In this document: one piece after another, positions 51,287 to 59,989 of the stretch | Layout of the letters: the number at the start of each line of letters is the position of its first letter | Numbering within the stretch: the first letter of the stretch is position 1 | Assembly (NCBI RefSeq): GCF_005116465.1 | Contig: NZ_SWBM01000001.1 | Span: 496,001-560,000, forward strand | DNA: 64,000 bases | Source: Robertmurraya kyonggiensis | Lineage (GTDB): Bacteria > Bacillota > Bacilli > Bacillales > Cytobacillaceae | Reading direction: 5' to 3' | The notes under the pieces: generated by a model | What the model was told of the DNA's origin: nothing | Databases searched by the model: none | What the model saw: the letters and a program-made list of their open reading frames with translations, nothing else | Position numbers and translations under genes: made by a program

Positions 51287-52156
51287 CTATCCATTAATTA
51301 AAGTGAAAACAGTTAACTCCGGCGGGGAAAGAAAACGAAAAGGTAATCTTGTCGTACCTAAACCTCGATTTACGTATAAAGTGAGTGGACTCACATTCCC
51401 TATCGTATAGAATCCTTCAAAATACTTTTCCCCGTAGGGTGGTTTAACAAGCGCACCAAGAAACGGGATTTGGATTTGTCCACCATGGCTATGCCCACTC
51501 AATTGAAGTTGAATATTATAGTCTTCTGCAATATCAGCCAAATCAGGTGCATGAGATAGAAGAATTTTATAGGCCTCTGCAGGAACATTTGCTGTAGCAG
51601 CAGATATATCTGGGGTACCAAGCATGGCATCGTCAATTCCTAAAAGATAGAGGGCTTCTCCCGTTTCTTTCGAGATTTTAGTAGATTCATTTAAAAGAAG
51701 TCTGAATCCGGACTCTTCCATCATGTTTCGATAAATATCAGTACCATATCCACCATGGTCATGGTTCCCATATACAGCATATTTTCCAAAAGGAGCTTGC
51801 AGTCTTTGCAATATCGCAACAGCATTCTCTGGTTCCATATATTTATTGGGTTCGTCAAGTAAATCTCCAGTGAAAAACAAGATGTCTGGCTGAATTTCAT
51901 TTATACGGTCTACTAATTTGTCTAGCTGTTCTAATGTATATTGAAAGCCTAAGTGAGTGTCACTAAATTGAACAATTCTAAAATTACGGAAGCTTGTGGG
52001 AATATCTTTGTGTTGGATTTGGAGCTTATTGATTTTTAGTAGCTTTGGTTCAATTCTCCCTGCGTATGTATATCCTCCAGCAGCAAAGCAAATTGTTGTA
52101 AAAAATGATCCTAGAAGTCTTTTTAAAAAGGACCTTCGAGTAACCTTTTTCGGCAT
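51287..52156 (-). CDS. ykuE: Tat-exported metallophosphoesterase YkuE
   Basis: 289 residues from the ATG at 52156 (AGGTTGGTAG upstream). The N-terminus carries a twin-arginine signal, TRRSFLKRLLG, with a hydrophobic stretch to about residue 30. The calcineurin-like core is complete: FSDTHLG, FTGDLLDEP, YGNHDHGG, LLSHAPDLA and LQLSGHSHGGQIQ. In B. subtilis YkuE is a Tat substrate that attaches to the cell wall. The native phosphoester is not known. Alignment with YkuE extends to the final VFTL. Confidence 0.9.
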   Translation of the reverse strand: MPKKVTRRSFLKRLLGSFFTTICFAAGGYTYAGRIEPKLLKINKLQIQHKDIPTSFRNFRIVQFSDTHLGFQYTLEQLDKLVDRINEIQPDILFFTGDLLDEPNKYMEPENAVAILQRLQAPFGKYAVYGNHDHGGYGTDIYRNMMEESGFRLLLNESTKISKETGEALYLLGIDDAMLGTPDISAATANVPAEAYKILLSHAPDLADIAEDYNIQLQLSGHSHGGQIQIPFLGALVKPPYGEKYFEGFYTIGNVSPLTLYVNRGLGTTRLPFRFLSPPELTVFTLING

Positions 52157-52565
52157 TTTTTCTACCAACCTAACATTCAGATTCTGATAAACTTACTTGT
52201 TGATTGCACTATAGAGAGCATGGTCGACCTAAGAGAACAGGTCGCTAATGCGTATCCTAAAAATAAAACAAATCGACACTTGTACAATATTTTTGTGATT
52301 TTGCCTTATTTCTTATGTTAACAAACAATTTTGTGAAAAAGAAGGGTGTTTTCACTCATAATTTGCTTTCGATTTATACGAAAATTCATGCGATTATGCT
52401 AAAATAAAAATGAACTATGTTTCATTTTTTAGTGTGATAAGTTAGGAGAAGCTTCAACGAATCTACATTTCGCGGCTTTTTTTCAAAGTCGCCCTCAAAA
52501 TTTCATTTCCTTCTCTAATTATACTTTTTTGTTAACAGCTAGTTCGTTATAGGTACCTAATTGCG

Positions 52566-52574
52566 TGGTATAAT
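52566..52574 (+). promoter_or_regulatory. extended -10 promoter for ykuI
   Basis: TGGTATAAT is an extended -10 element 24 bases before the ykuI ATG; no -35 is evident, which extended -10 promoters tolerate. The gap from 52157 also holds a GCGGCTTT/AAAGTCGC hairpin at 52473-52493 of unclear role. Confidence 0.5.
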
Positions 52575-52598
52575 CTTTTTCATAAGGAGGTATGCAAG

Positions 52599-53810
52599 AT
52601 GGATGCATTGGATATCTTAACCGACCTAGATAACGTTGTTCCTTTCTTTCAACCGATATTCAGTGCCGACGAGCATCGTGTAGTTGGTTATGAAGTTTTA
52701 GGTAGATACAAAAGCGATGACGGTTACATTAGTTTAGGTCCATATTTTCTTGATGAAACAATCCCTGAGGAGTATCGCCTCGATCTAGATAATACGGTTT
52801 TACGGAAAGCACTTGAGCAGGCTTCATTACTTGATGACGATATTATGTTATTCATTAATCGAGATGCAGACCTCTTATTGTATGATGACGAATCGTTGCT
52901 TGATCTTCTTTTAGAATTTGACAAACAAGGCATGAGTGTAGATCGGATTGTTATTGAAATTTCTTTAAATAAGAACCCAGAAGATATGGAGCGTCTAGGA
53001 CATTTAATTACATATTACAAAACTTACGGCATAAAAATCGCCTTTGATAAGCTAGGAGATAATAGTCATCAAATCGACCTAATCGGTTTAATTTCGCCAA
53101 ATATTTTAAAGGTAGATCTTCAGGCACTTCGTTCGATTAATTTGGCACCAAGCTTTCAGGATATTATTTATTCTTACTCACTTTTAGCGAGAAAAATTGG
53201 AGCAACCTTACTGTTTGAAAATATTGAGATGGTTTACCAGCTTCAATATGCATGGAAAAATGGCGGAAGGTACTATCAGGGTTATTACTTGCAAAAACCA
53301 GATGCTCAATTTGTTGATCGCAATGTTCTGAAAGAAAAGCTGAAAAAAGAATGCCAAATGTTTATCAATAGTGAAAAGAAAAAGCTAGAAGCTCAATTTG
53401 AGCAAACAGAAGGTTTTCAGACGAATGTATCAGAGCTTCTCCAAAAGCATCGAAAAATAGAAAAATATGAGGAATTGCTTAAGGTCCTTGCTAAGGAGAT
53501 GGAACAATTCGCTTTTCGAATGTATATATGTGATGAAGATGGCTTTCAGCTTTCTCCAAACATTTTTAAAGCCCAATCCGGTTGGCTCGTTCAAAAAGAA
53601 TATTTACACAAAAATTGGAGCTGGAGACCGTATTTCCTTGAAAATATTCTGAAGATGCGTAAAGAGAGAAAGGGGATCTTATCGGATTTATATAGTGATA
53701 TTGAAACAGGAGAAAATATTCGTACCTTTTCGTATCCTCTAAAGGATAAACAATTTCTATTCATCGATATTTCTTATGATTTCATCTCAGATCATCATGA
53801 ATTACTTTAA
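52599..53810 (+). CDS. ykuI: EAL-domain protein YkuI
   Basis: 403 residues; ATG at 52599 after AAGGAGGTATGCAAG. The N-terminal EAL domain has YEVLGRY in place of EALLR, and ENIEM. The DDFG loop is replaced by FDKLGDN, as in B. subtilis YkuI. The C-terminal third is the PAS-like YkuI_C domain (FAFRMYICDEDGFQLSPNIF, ENIRTFSYPL). The B. subtilis protein binds c-di-GMP but has little or no phosphodiesterase activity, so a sensor role is likely. It lies 1.4 kb from a full GGDEF-EAL enzyme. Confidence 0.92.
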   Translation: MDALDILTDLDNVVPFFQPIFSADEHRVVGYEVLGRYKSDDGYISLGPYFLDETIPEEYRLDLDNTVLRKALEQASLLDDDIMLFINRDADLLLYDDESLLDLLLEFDKQGMSVDRIVIEISLNKNPEDMERLGHLITYYKTYGIKIAFDKLGDNSHQIDLIGLISPNILKVDLQALRSINLAPSFQDIIYSYSLLARKIGATLLFENIEMVYQLQYAWKNGGRYYQGYYLQKPDAQFVDRNVLKEKLKKECQMFINSEKKKLEAQFEQTEGFQTNVSELLQKHRKIEKYEELLKVLAKEMEQFAFRMYICDEDGFQLSPNIFKAQSGWLVQKEYLHKNWSWRPYFLENILKMRKERKGILSDLYSDIETGENIRTFSYPLKDKQFLFIDISYDFISDHHELL

Positions 53811-53891
53811 ATTGGTAATCGTATGAGTGTATATTGAGCCATTAATCAAGGAAACGTAACATTAATACAATTCCTTAAGGGTGAGATGTAC

Positions 53892-54125
53892 ATGAGCACA
53901 TACATGCTTGTATTAGCTATATTTGTTGTTGTAGTGGTCATATTTGCACTTGGTTATACGGCCGCAGTAGCAAAAAGTCAGAGACGATTAAAAGGAGAAC
54001 TCGATACAGCGATACCTGGACGTGTTCAGGAAGGGATTTTTCAAAAGAATCCTGTTTTCTTAACCTATTTATTGTTTTTTGTATTAGTACTTCTAATTAT
54101 CTTAATCGCAGTACTAAATTGGTAA
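53892..54125 (+). CDS. small two-helix membrane protein
   Basis: 77 residues from the ATG at 53892; a second ATG at 53886 touches the AAGGGTGAG site. Membrane helices at about residues 3-24 and 56-75 flank a polar loop (SQRRLKGELDTAIPGRVQEG). No known family. It follows ykuI by 81 bases on the same strand and may share its transcript. Confidence 0.65.
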   Translation: MSTYMLVLAIFVVVVVIFALGYTAAVAKSQRRLKGELDTAIPGRVQEGIFQKNPVFLTYLLFFVLVLLIILIAVLNW

Positions 54126-54151
54126 GGGCCTCTTTTGTGAGGCCCTTTTTT
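54124..54151 (+). terminator. terminator after the small membrane protein
   Basis: AAGGGCCTC and GAGGCCCTT form a perfect 9-bp stem with a 6-base loop and a T-run, starting at the stop codon. Confidence 0.93.
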
Positions 54152-54393
54152 CAATCTTCAATTTGTAGGATTTCTTTTAGTTTTTCAATATCAAAGCCGG
54201 TTACGACAGTTTCCTTATTTATAACAAAGGTCGGTGTTGAAAATGAGTTGTATTTATTAATAAGCTCATTTCGAGCATGGCCATCCTGTTTAATATCCTT
54301 TAGCTCATAAGTAAATCCGTATTCTTTTAAAAAGAGCTTCGCAATTTCACAAGGGGGACAATCAGGTTGTGTGTAGATTGTGATCGTAGTCAA
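54151..54393 (-). CDS. glutaredoxin-family protein with CPPC active site
   Basis: 80 residues from a TTG at 54393, 8-9 bases after GGAGG. Thioredoxin-fold protein: ITIYTQPDCPPCEIAK has the redox pair Cys-Pro-Pro-Cys, FSTPTFVINKETVVTGFD has the cis-Pro loop and glycine turn. Size and layout match the NrdH/YruB-like glutaredoxins. No ribonucleotide reductase gene is nearby, so the reductive partner is open. Confidence 0.85.
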   Translation of the reverse strand: MTTITIYTQPDCPPCEIAKLFLKEYGFTYELKDIKQDGHARNELINKYNSFSTPTFVINKETVVTGFDIEKLKEILQIED

Positions 54394-54426
54394 AATTCTT
54401 TTCCTCCAAAAACATTCTTTTTCTTA

Positions 54427-55383
54427 TTATAAATGATTTTGCTTATGAAGATAATCAATAAGCCCCATCGAACTAACTTCCATGTCTAGTTTAAGGACAT
54501 TGTGTACTTCATGAGTGCGGGAAACACCTAATTCTTCAAGATGTAGGGTTACTTTCTGTATTAATTCTTCTGCAGTAATTTGCGCTTGTTCTTCAAATGT
54601 TGTTCCTTCCGAATAGCCTTTTTTCCCAGCCTCAATAAATTTATTCAGCCAAAAAGCTACCTGCTTATATACCTCATTTGGATTTTTTGACAAGCCATAA
54701 TGTCCAAAAAAGATTCCGCTCAAATTTAAGCTCTTACAAAGTTCAATGGATGCAAGCATTTTATTAGGATCAAACTGATTTGGAGAGGTGCTAGGTAAAT
54801 AAAATTCAACGCCTTCTTCAAGCAAAGTTGAATATCGGATTCCAACTGTATCGCCGGTAAACATTCCATTCACCTTTGGATGGTGAATGCTGAAGTGGTG
54901 ATTGGCATGTCCTGGAGTGTCATAGAAGGTTAAGGTGCAGTCTTCACTAATTATAAGAGTTTCTTGATCGTTCTTTTCGATTAGACGATCTTCAGGGATA
55001 GGGATAAGCGGGTCAAAGAGTGAATCGAATTTGTCACCGTAAACAGCGCGTGCGCCTGCAATTAGTCTTGAAGGATCCGCTAAATGTCTTTTGCCTTTAG
55101 GATGAACAATGACTTTTGCTTCAGGGCATTGTTCCAATATTAAACCTGCACCACCTGCATGGTCTAAGTGAATATGCGTAACAATAATATATTTAATATC
55201 TTTAGGTGAAAAGCCCAATTCATGAAGGCCATCAATAATGTAGGGAACGGAAGGACTCGCACTTGTTTCAATGATTGTTAACTCGCTTTCAGTTAACACA
55301 TATGTACCTGTGCGATCAGGCATATTTAGATCAAATCCATCGATTAAGTAAATATTATCCGCAAGCTTCTCAACTTTTTTCAA
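54427..55383 (-). CDS. metallo-beta-lactamase-fold hydrolase
   Basis: 318 residues from a TTG at 55383, 7 bases after AGGGGGA. The zinc-binding motif THIHLDHAGGAG (HxHxDH) lies at about 70-80; later ligands are the His in DTPGHANHHFSIHH, the Asp in FTGDTVGIRY and the His in FFGHYGLSKN. A helical C-terminal tail follows. The fold includes glyoxalases, lactonases and thioesterases; no feature fixes the substrate, and beta-lactam hydrolysis is not implied. Confidence 0.85.
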   Translation of the reverse strand: MKKVEKLADNIYLIDGFDLNMPDRTGTYVLTESELTIIETSASPSVPYIIDGLHELGFSPKDIKYIIVTHIHLDHAGGAGLILEQCPEAKVIVHPKGKRHLADPSRLIAGARAVYGDKFDSLFDPLIPIPEDRLIEKNDQETLIISEDCTLTFYDTPGHANHHFSIHHPKVNGMFTGDTVGIRYSTLLEEGVEFYLPSTSPNQFDPNKMLASIELCKSLNLSGIFFGHYGLSKNPNEVYKQVAFWLNKFIEAGKKGYSEGTTFEEQAQITAEELIQKVTLHLEELGVSRTHEVHNVLKLDMEVSSMGLIDYLHKQNHL

Positions 55384-55574
55384 AAAAAATCCCCCTTTTT
55401 ACAGCTTTTTCATGTACAAACATCTTTCATTATTTTATTCTGTTAATACTGGCATGTAAAGGTAACGGAAAGAATTTTCTGAAATTAATCCATATGGATA
55501 ATAACATGTCAAAAGAGAAACCTAATTGTAAAGCGTAAGCATACACTGGTTTTGTTTTTGAAAGGAGAGGGAAT

Positions 55575-55811
55575 ATGTCACAGCTTCAAGGTATCATCAC
55601 ACGTTTAAAAAGTCTTCAGGAGCAAGGAAGCAGTGGAGAATCTGCACAACGTTTTTTTGAGGTGAATGGAGAACGAAAGTGTCAGGTTACATATCATCCA
55701 AAAACTGAAACTTTTGAGTTAGAGGTTTATTACGAAAAAGAAAAGCCTAAACGTTATCAGTTTGATAATATCGATATGATCACAATCGAAATCTTTGACC
55801 TAATTCAGTAA
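55575..55811 (+). CDS. ykuJ: YkuJ-like protein
   Basis: 78 residues; ATG at 55575 after GAAAGGAGAGGGAAT. The sequence follows B. subtilis YkuJ (FFEVNGERKCQVTYHPKT, FELEVYYEKEKPKRYQFDNI), a small alpha/beta protein of unknown function. In B. subtilis ykuK follows; here a repeat array and a zinc-ribbon gene do. Confidence 0.88.
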   Translation: MSQLQGIITRLKSLQEQGSSGESAQRFFEVNGERKCQVTYHPKTETFELEVYYEKEKPKRYQFDNIDMITIEIFDLIQ

Positions 55812-55817
55812 TGATTT

Positions 55818-55955
55818 TTCGCGAAGCGTAGCGGAGCGAAAATATCATTCCACGTTTTTTTCCCGTAGCGGAGCGAAAATATCTTTCCTTGATTTTTTTC
55901 CCGTAGTATAGCGAAGGGAAAATAACATTCCACGATGTTTTCCCGTAGAGTATAA
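55818..55955 (+). repeat. tandem hairpin repeat array downstream of ykuJ
   Basis: Three full and one partial unit of about 40 bases share CGTAG-n-GCGAA-n-AAATA and CATTCCACG followed by a T-run. Each unit joint can fold: TTTTCGC with GCGAAAA in the first, TTTTCCC with GCGAAAA (one mismatch) in the second and TTTTCCC with GGGAAAA in the third. The first hairpin lies just after the ykuJ stop and may end its transcript. Confidence 0.7.
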
Positions 55956-55979
55956 TACCAAAAAGTTGGGGTGATGTAT

Positions 55980-56123
55980 TTGTTGCCAACAGTGAAATGT
56001 CCTAAGTGTCACTCTGAGGTAGAAATGGATCATGTTTTAACTGCTCAATCTAACCAAAATGTTATATATAAATGTCCTGAGTGTCATTATGAAGTCAGGA
56101 ACATTCAAACAAGTAAAGGTTAA
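55980..56123 (+). CDS. small zinc-ribbon protein
   Basis: 47 residues from a TTG at 55980, about 7 bases after TTGGGGTG; an ATG at 55974 abuts that site and is less likely. Two Cys pairs, KCPKCHSEVEMD and KCPECHYEVR, are separated by about 22 residues, the classic zinc-ribbon arrangement. The rest is short and polar. Probably a nucleic-acid-associated or chaperone-like small protein; exact role unknown. It precedes darB. Confidence 0.65.
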   Translation: MLPTVKCPKCHSEVEMDHVLTAQSNQNVIYKCPECHYEVRNIQTSKG

Positions 56124-56216
56124 TTGGAAAATTTTTAGGTGTTTATACAAGGTGTCAAGCACGAAACTGTGATAGAATAAAATAGGAATGAAAACAATGA
56201 TGGGGAGTTTTCGACT

Positions 56217-56645
56217 ATGGTAAGTCTACACAGTGAAGAATTTTTGGAGATTAACATTCAAGATTTAATGATTCCTTCTGAACGGGTTGCTCATGTTCAA
56301 GTGAAGAACAGCTTGGAGCACGCTCTATTAGTACTGACCAAAAGTGGTTATTCAGCTATCCCAGTGCTTGATCCACAATTTAAGCTACACGGATTGATTA
56401 GTACCCCATTGATTATGGATGCTATCCTTGGTTTGGAAAGAATTGAATTTGAGAAATTAGAAACACAGTGCGTCGAAGAAATCATGAATCAAGAAATCCC
56501 AAGAATTCAGATTGATTCATCGCTTAAAACATGCCTTAGCTTGTTAATTGACCATCCGTTCCTTTGTGTTGAAAACAAAGAAGGACTTTTTGAAGGAATA
56601 TTAACAAGAAGAGCAGTTTTAATTCAGCTAAATGAAAATGCGTAA
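56217..56645 (+). CDS. darB: CBS-domain c-di-AMP-binding protein DarB (YkuL)
   Basis: 142 residues; ATG at 56217, 8 bases after GGGGAG. Two CBS motifs form one Bateman module (ALLVLTKSGYSAIPVLDPQFK, and SLKTCLSLLIDHPFLCVENK with EGILTRRAVL). It aligns with B. subtilis YkuL/DarB, which binds c-di-AMP and, in its free form, stimulates the (p)ppGpp synthase Rel and pyruvate carboxylase. Its position between the ykuJ block and ccpC matches B. subtilis order. Confidence 0.88.
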   Translation: MVSLHSEEFLEINIQDLMIPSERVAHVQVKNSLEHALLVLTKSGYSAIPVLDPQFKLHGLISTPLIMDAILGLERIEFEKLETQCVEEIMNQEIPRIQIDSSLKTCLSLLIDHPFLCVENKEGLFEGILTRRAVLIQLNENA

Positions 56646-56712
56646 TCATACAGATAATCAGTCATAAGCCTCCTAATTTAGGGGGCTCAATTTTTGTTGG
56701 TAGAGGTGTGAA

Positions 56713-58224
56713 ATGGAAGAAGCTATACATAACCCGTTAATAAAAAACAAAAAGCAAACCAAAAGGTCATTGGTACTAGCTGCAGTGATGTTAGCCATGT
56801 TTATGGCGGCCATTGAAGCGACGATTGTAGCAACGGCGATGCCAGCTATTGTGGGTGATCTCGGGGGATTTGCTCGCTATAGCTGGATTTTTTCATCGTA
56901 TCTACTAATGAATTCAGTAACCGTTTTAATTTATGGGAAACTGTCAGATTTATATGGGAGAAAACCCATCCTTGTCTTTGGTATTATCGTCTTTTTATTC
57001 GGTTCGATACTTTGTGGGTTCGCCGAAACGATGACGATGCTGATCATTTTTCGTTTTGTTCAAGGATTTGGTGCAGGAGCGGTCATGCCTATAGCTAGTA
57101 CCATTGTTGGAGATATTTACACGATGGAGGAAAGGGCAAAAATTCAGGGGTATTTAGCTAGTGTTTGGGGAGTTTCGGCCATACTAGGACCAGCAATTGG
57201 AGGAATTCTTGTACAATATGTTAGCTGGCAATATGTTTTTTGGATTAATGTTCCATTAGGTATTTTAGCAATGATCGGACTGATTTTATTTTTACATGAA
57301 AGTGTTGAAAAGAAAAAACATAAGATTGATTTTCTTGGAGCTATTCTATTGACGACCGGAATATCAACCTTAATGCTAATTTTAGTAGAAGGAGGCACTC
57401 ATTGGGCTTGGAATTCTGCACCGGCTATTTCGTTAATTGTAGTTAGTATTACTGCACTCATTCTATTTATCTTCCAAGAAAGAAGAGCCGCAGAACCAAT
57501 GATGCCATTCTCGATTTGGAAGGAAAAATCGATTTTTATTGCCAATGTAACTTCACTGACAACAGGTGTTATGCTGATTGGATTATCAAGTTTTCTCCCA
57601 ACCTTTGTGCAAGGTGTAATGGAAGAAGAACCGATTGTAGCTGGATTTACCTTAACAACGATGTCGATTGGTTGGCCTATCGCTTCTACTGTAGCAGGCA
57701 ACCTACTTCTGAAAATTGGTTTCCGTGTTACATCATTAATTGGTGGAGTTTCACTTGTAATTGGAAGCATCATTTTTGTCCTGTTAACTCCGGAAATGGG
57801 ACCGATATGGGCAGCAGTTGGATCCTTTTTTGTCGGTGTAGGGATGGGGATGACGACTACTTCGTTTATTGTTTCAATTCAGAGCACCGTCTCTTGGGAA
57901 CAACGAGGTGTTGCAACGGCATCGAATATGTTTATGCGTAATCTTGGAAATACGATCGGTGCGGCCCTTCTTGGAGGAATTCTGAATAGCCAAATGATTG
58001 CTTATATGAAAGAACATGGTAAAGGGATTTCAGAAGAATTTACGCTCGACTCAGCTAATATTCTATTAAATGAAGAGCAGAGAAGTGCACTTTCGGATGG
58101 CGTGAAAAATATACTTCAAGATGGGTTAACTGTATCGATTCACACGGTTTATTTGGCTGTCCTAGCTTTTGCATTGATCAGTTTTATCCTAATTGTTTTT
58201 CTACCAAAGAAAAAAGAATCCTAA
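56713..58224 (+). CDS. DHA2/EmrB-QacA family MFS multidrug transporter
   Basis: 503 residues; ATG at 56713 after AGAGGTGTGAA. Fourteen hydrophobic helices. Signatures: LDATIV-like AIEATIVATAMPAIVGDL in helix 1 (Glu in the usual Asp position), GKLSDLYGRKPIL in loop 2-3 and GWRWVF-like SWQYVFWINVPLG. Proton-driven export of drugs or metabolites. It is inserted between darB and ccpC, a place not occupied in B. subtilis, and is 18 bases upstream of ccpC, so probably co-transcribed. Confidence 0.88.
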   Translation: MEEAIHNPLIKNKKQTKRSLVLAAVMLAMFMAAIEATIVATAMPAIVGDLGGFARYSWIFSSYLLMNSVTVLIYGKLSDLYGRKPILVFGIIVFLFGSILCGFAETMTMLIIFRFVQGFGAGAVMPIASTIVGDIYTMEERAKIQGYLASVWGVSAILGPAIGGILVQYVSWQYVFWINVPLGILAMIGLILFLHESVEKKKHKIDFLGAILLTTGISTLMLILVEGGTHWAWNSAPAISLIVVSITALILFIFQERRAAEPMMPFSIWKEKSIFIANVTSLTTGVMLIGLSSFLPTFVQGVMEEEPIVAGFTLTTMSIGWPIASTVAGNLLLKIGFRVTSLIGGVSLVIGSIIFVLLTPEMGPIWAAVGSFFVGVGMGMTTTSFIVSIQSTVSWEQRGVATASNMFMRNLGNTIGAALLGGILNSQMIAYMKEHGKGISEEFTLDSANILLNEEQRSALSDGVKNILQDGLTVSIHTVYLAVLAFALISFILIVFLPKKKES

Positions 58225-58242
58225 TAAAGAAGGTGTGAGCGT

Positions 58243-59127
58243 ATGTCAACATTATCATCATTTCATCTTCTCTCTGTGCTAGCTTCGGAAATGAACATGC
58301 GCAAGTCAGCAGAACGATTATTCGTATCCCAGCCAGCTTTAAGTCAAAGACTTCAGACGATTGAAAATGAATGGGGCACGAAGCTTTTTATTCGTTCTCA
58401 AAAAGGGCTAACGTTGACGCCTGCCGGAGAGCTTGTTGTTAAATTTGTCAATGAAGTTCTTGAAAAAGAAGAAAAGGTGAAAGAAGCCATTACCGCTATG
58501 AATTCTGAAGTGTACGGGACGTTAAAAATTGCGGTGGCATCTATCGTAGGTCAAAATTGGCTGCCAAAAGTATTAAAGAGATTCGTAGATCGGTATCCGC
58601 ATGCTAAAGTTCAATTGATTACTGGATGGAGCAGTGAAATCTTACGTTCGATTTATGAGGACGATGTTCATATCGGAATTATCAGAGGGACGCCTGATTG
58701 GAAGGGTGTGAAAATTCATCTTTTTGAAGACCATTTATATTTGGTTGATAAAGAAATCACATCTCCCGAACAAGTGCTGACTACGGATCGTCCTTTTATT
58801 CAATTTAAAAGTGATTCGAACTATTTTCAAGAAATTCAGGACTGGTGGCATCGTCAATTTCAAACGATGCCAAAAAGAACGATCGTTGTTGATCAAATCG
58901 AGACATGTAAGCAAATGGCTTTCAACGGAATTGGTTATGCGATTCTTCCTGCGATTACATTGAATGGAAGCGAGAAGGATATTTTTAAAATTCCTTTGCT
59001 GGATGAAAATGGGGATCCGCTTAAAAGAGATACATGGCTCTTAGGTTATGAATCGGCCTTTAAGTTAAAACAGGTTCAGGCTTTTGTTAGTTTGATACAA
59101 GAACATATTGAAGAAGAAAAGAAATAG
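58243..59127 (+). CDS. ccpC: LysR-family regulator CcpC
   Basis: 294 residues, ATG at 58243 after GAAGGTGTGAGCGT. The N-terminal LysR helix-turn-helix reads SEMNMRKSAERLFVSQPALS, QRLQTIENEWGTKLF. The rest is a periplasmic-binding-like effector domain (LKIAVASIVGQNWLPKVL, IGIIRGTPDW, GIGYAILPAITL). It matches B. subtilis CcpC (YkuM), which responds to citrate and represses aconitase and citrate synthase genes; gene order (darB upstream, dapH downstream) agrees. Confidence 0.85.
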   Translation: MSTLSSFHLLSVLASEMNMRKSAERLFVSQPALSQRLQTIENEWGTKLFIRSQKGLTLTPAGELVVKFVNEVLEKEEKVKEAITAMNSEVYGTLKIAVASIVGQNWLPKVLKRFVDRYPHAKVQLITGWSSEILRSIYEDDVHIGIIRGTPDWKGVKIHLFEDHLYLVDKEITSPEQVLTTDRPFIQFKSDSNYFQEIQDWWHRQFQTMPKRTIVVDQIETCKQMAFNGIGYAILPAITLNGSEKDIFKIPLLDENGDPLKRDTWLLGYESAFKLKQVQAFVSLIQEHIEEEKK

Positions 59128-59219
59128 TTTTTTCTTGTTTTGCTTTTTCTATTTTGCTAAAGTAAGATTCAGAATGTACATAATAAATAAATGTATGAGT
59201 AAACATAGGAGGTATAAAA

Positions 59220-59933
59220 ATGACTAAAATGATGGATGCAAACGAAATTATTTCGTTTATCGCAAATAGCAAGAAATCAACACCAGTGAAGGTATATGTG
59301 AAGGGTGAATTAGAAGGAATTGATTTTGGGACAGACTCAAAATCTTTCATCACGGGTAATACTGGTGTAGTTTTCGGAGAGTGGAGCGAAATCGGTCCAG
59401 TTCTTGAAGCAAACAAAGAAAAAGTAGAAGATTATGTAGTGGAAAACGACCGTAGAAATTCTGCAATTCCACTTTTAGATATGAAAAACATCAAAGCGCG
59501 AATTGAGCCAGGTGCAGTTATCCGTGACCAGGTTGAAATCGGTGAAAATGCAGTTATTATGATGGGGGCTTCTATTAACATCGGTGCTGTTATTGGCGAA
59601 GGAACAATGATTGATATGAACGTTGTTTTAGGAGGAAGGGCGACAGTCGGAAAGAACTGCCATATCGGTGCTGGTTCCGTTTTAGCCGGTGTTATTGAAC
59701 CACCATCTGCTAAGCCTGTAGTTGTCGAGGATGATGTTCTTATCGGTGCAAACGTTGTTGTTCTTGAAGGCGTAACGGTTGGAAAAGGTGCACGTGTAGC
59801 AGCAGGTGCGGTCGTAATTGATGATGTACCACCAAACACAGTGGTTGCAGGTGTTCCGGCACGTGTCATCAAAGAAATTGATGAGAAGACATTATCAAAA
59901 ACAGAAATCATTCAGTCATTACGCAATCTATAA
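59220..59933 (+). CDS. dapH: tetrahydrodipicolinate N-acetyltransferase DapH
   Basis: 237 residues; ATG at 59220, 7 bases after GGAGG. The C-terminal two thirds is a left-handed beta helix of hexapeptide repeats ([58 protein letters not shown]). It uses acetyl-CoA to acetylate tetrahydrodipicolinate. The product goes to PatA (45 kb) and then DapL (next gene), giving diaminopimelate for the wall, lysine and spore dipicolinate precursors. It is followed by a palindrome and dapL 56 bases on. Confidence 0.95.
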   Translation: MTKMMDANEIISFIANSKKSTPVKVYVKGELEGIDFGTDSKSFITGNTGVVFGEWSEIGPVLEANKEKVEDYVVENDRRNSAIPLLDMKNIKARIEPGAVIRDQVEIGENAVIMMGASINIGAVIGEGTMIDMNVVLGGRATVGKNCHIGAGSVLAGVIEPPSAKPVVVEDDVLIGANVVVLEGVTVGKGARVAAGAVVIDDVPPNTVVAGVPARVIKEIDEKTLSKTEIIQSLRNL

Positions 59934-59941
59934 AACAGTTC

Positions 59942-59968
59942 AAGCGTGGATATATATCCACGCTTTCT
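59942..59968 (+). terminator. hairpin between dapH and dapL
   Basis: AGCGTGGATATATATCCACGCT is, apart from its ends, a perfect palindrome followed by TTCTT. It may be a weak terminator or attenuator lowering dapL relative to dapH. Confidence 0.6.
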
Positions 59969-59989
59969 TAATAGGCGGAGGGATGAGAA

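Noticed and set aside
54427-55383. Beta-lactamase resistance gene
   Set aside because: The HxHxDH fold is shared by many hydrolases; there is no export signal, and the tail is unlike class B lactamases.
55980-56123. AbbA (antirepressor of AbrB), which occupies a similar position in B. subtilis
   Set aside because: The encoded protein is a four-cysteine zinc ribbon with no resemblance to AbbA as I recall it.
57399-57773. 124-codon minus-strand frame in the MDR transporter gene
   Set aside because: Mirror of hydrophobic helices of the real gene; no start signal.
59432-59911. 159-codon minus-strand frame inside dapH
   Set aside because: It is an antisense shadow of the hexapeptide repeats, with low-complexity Thr/Ala/Pro composition and no ribosome binding site.
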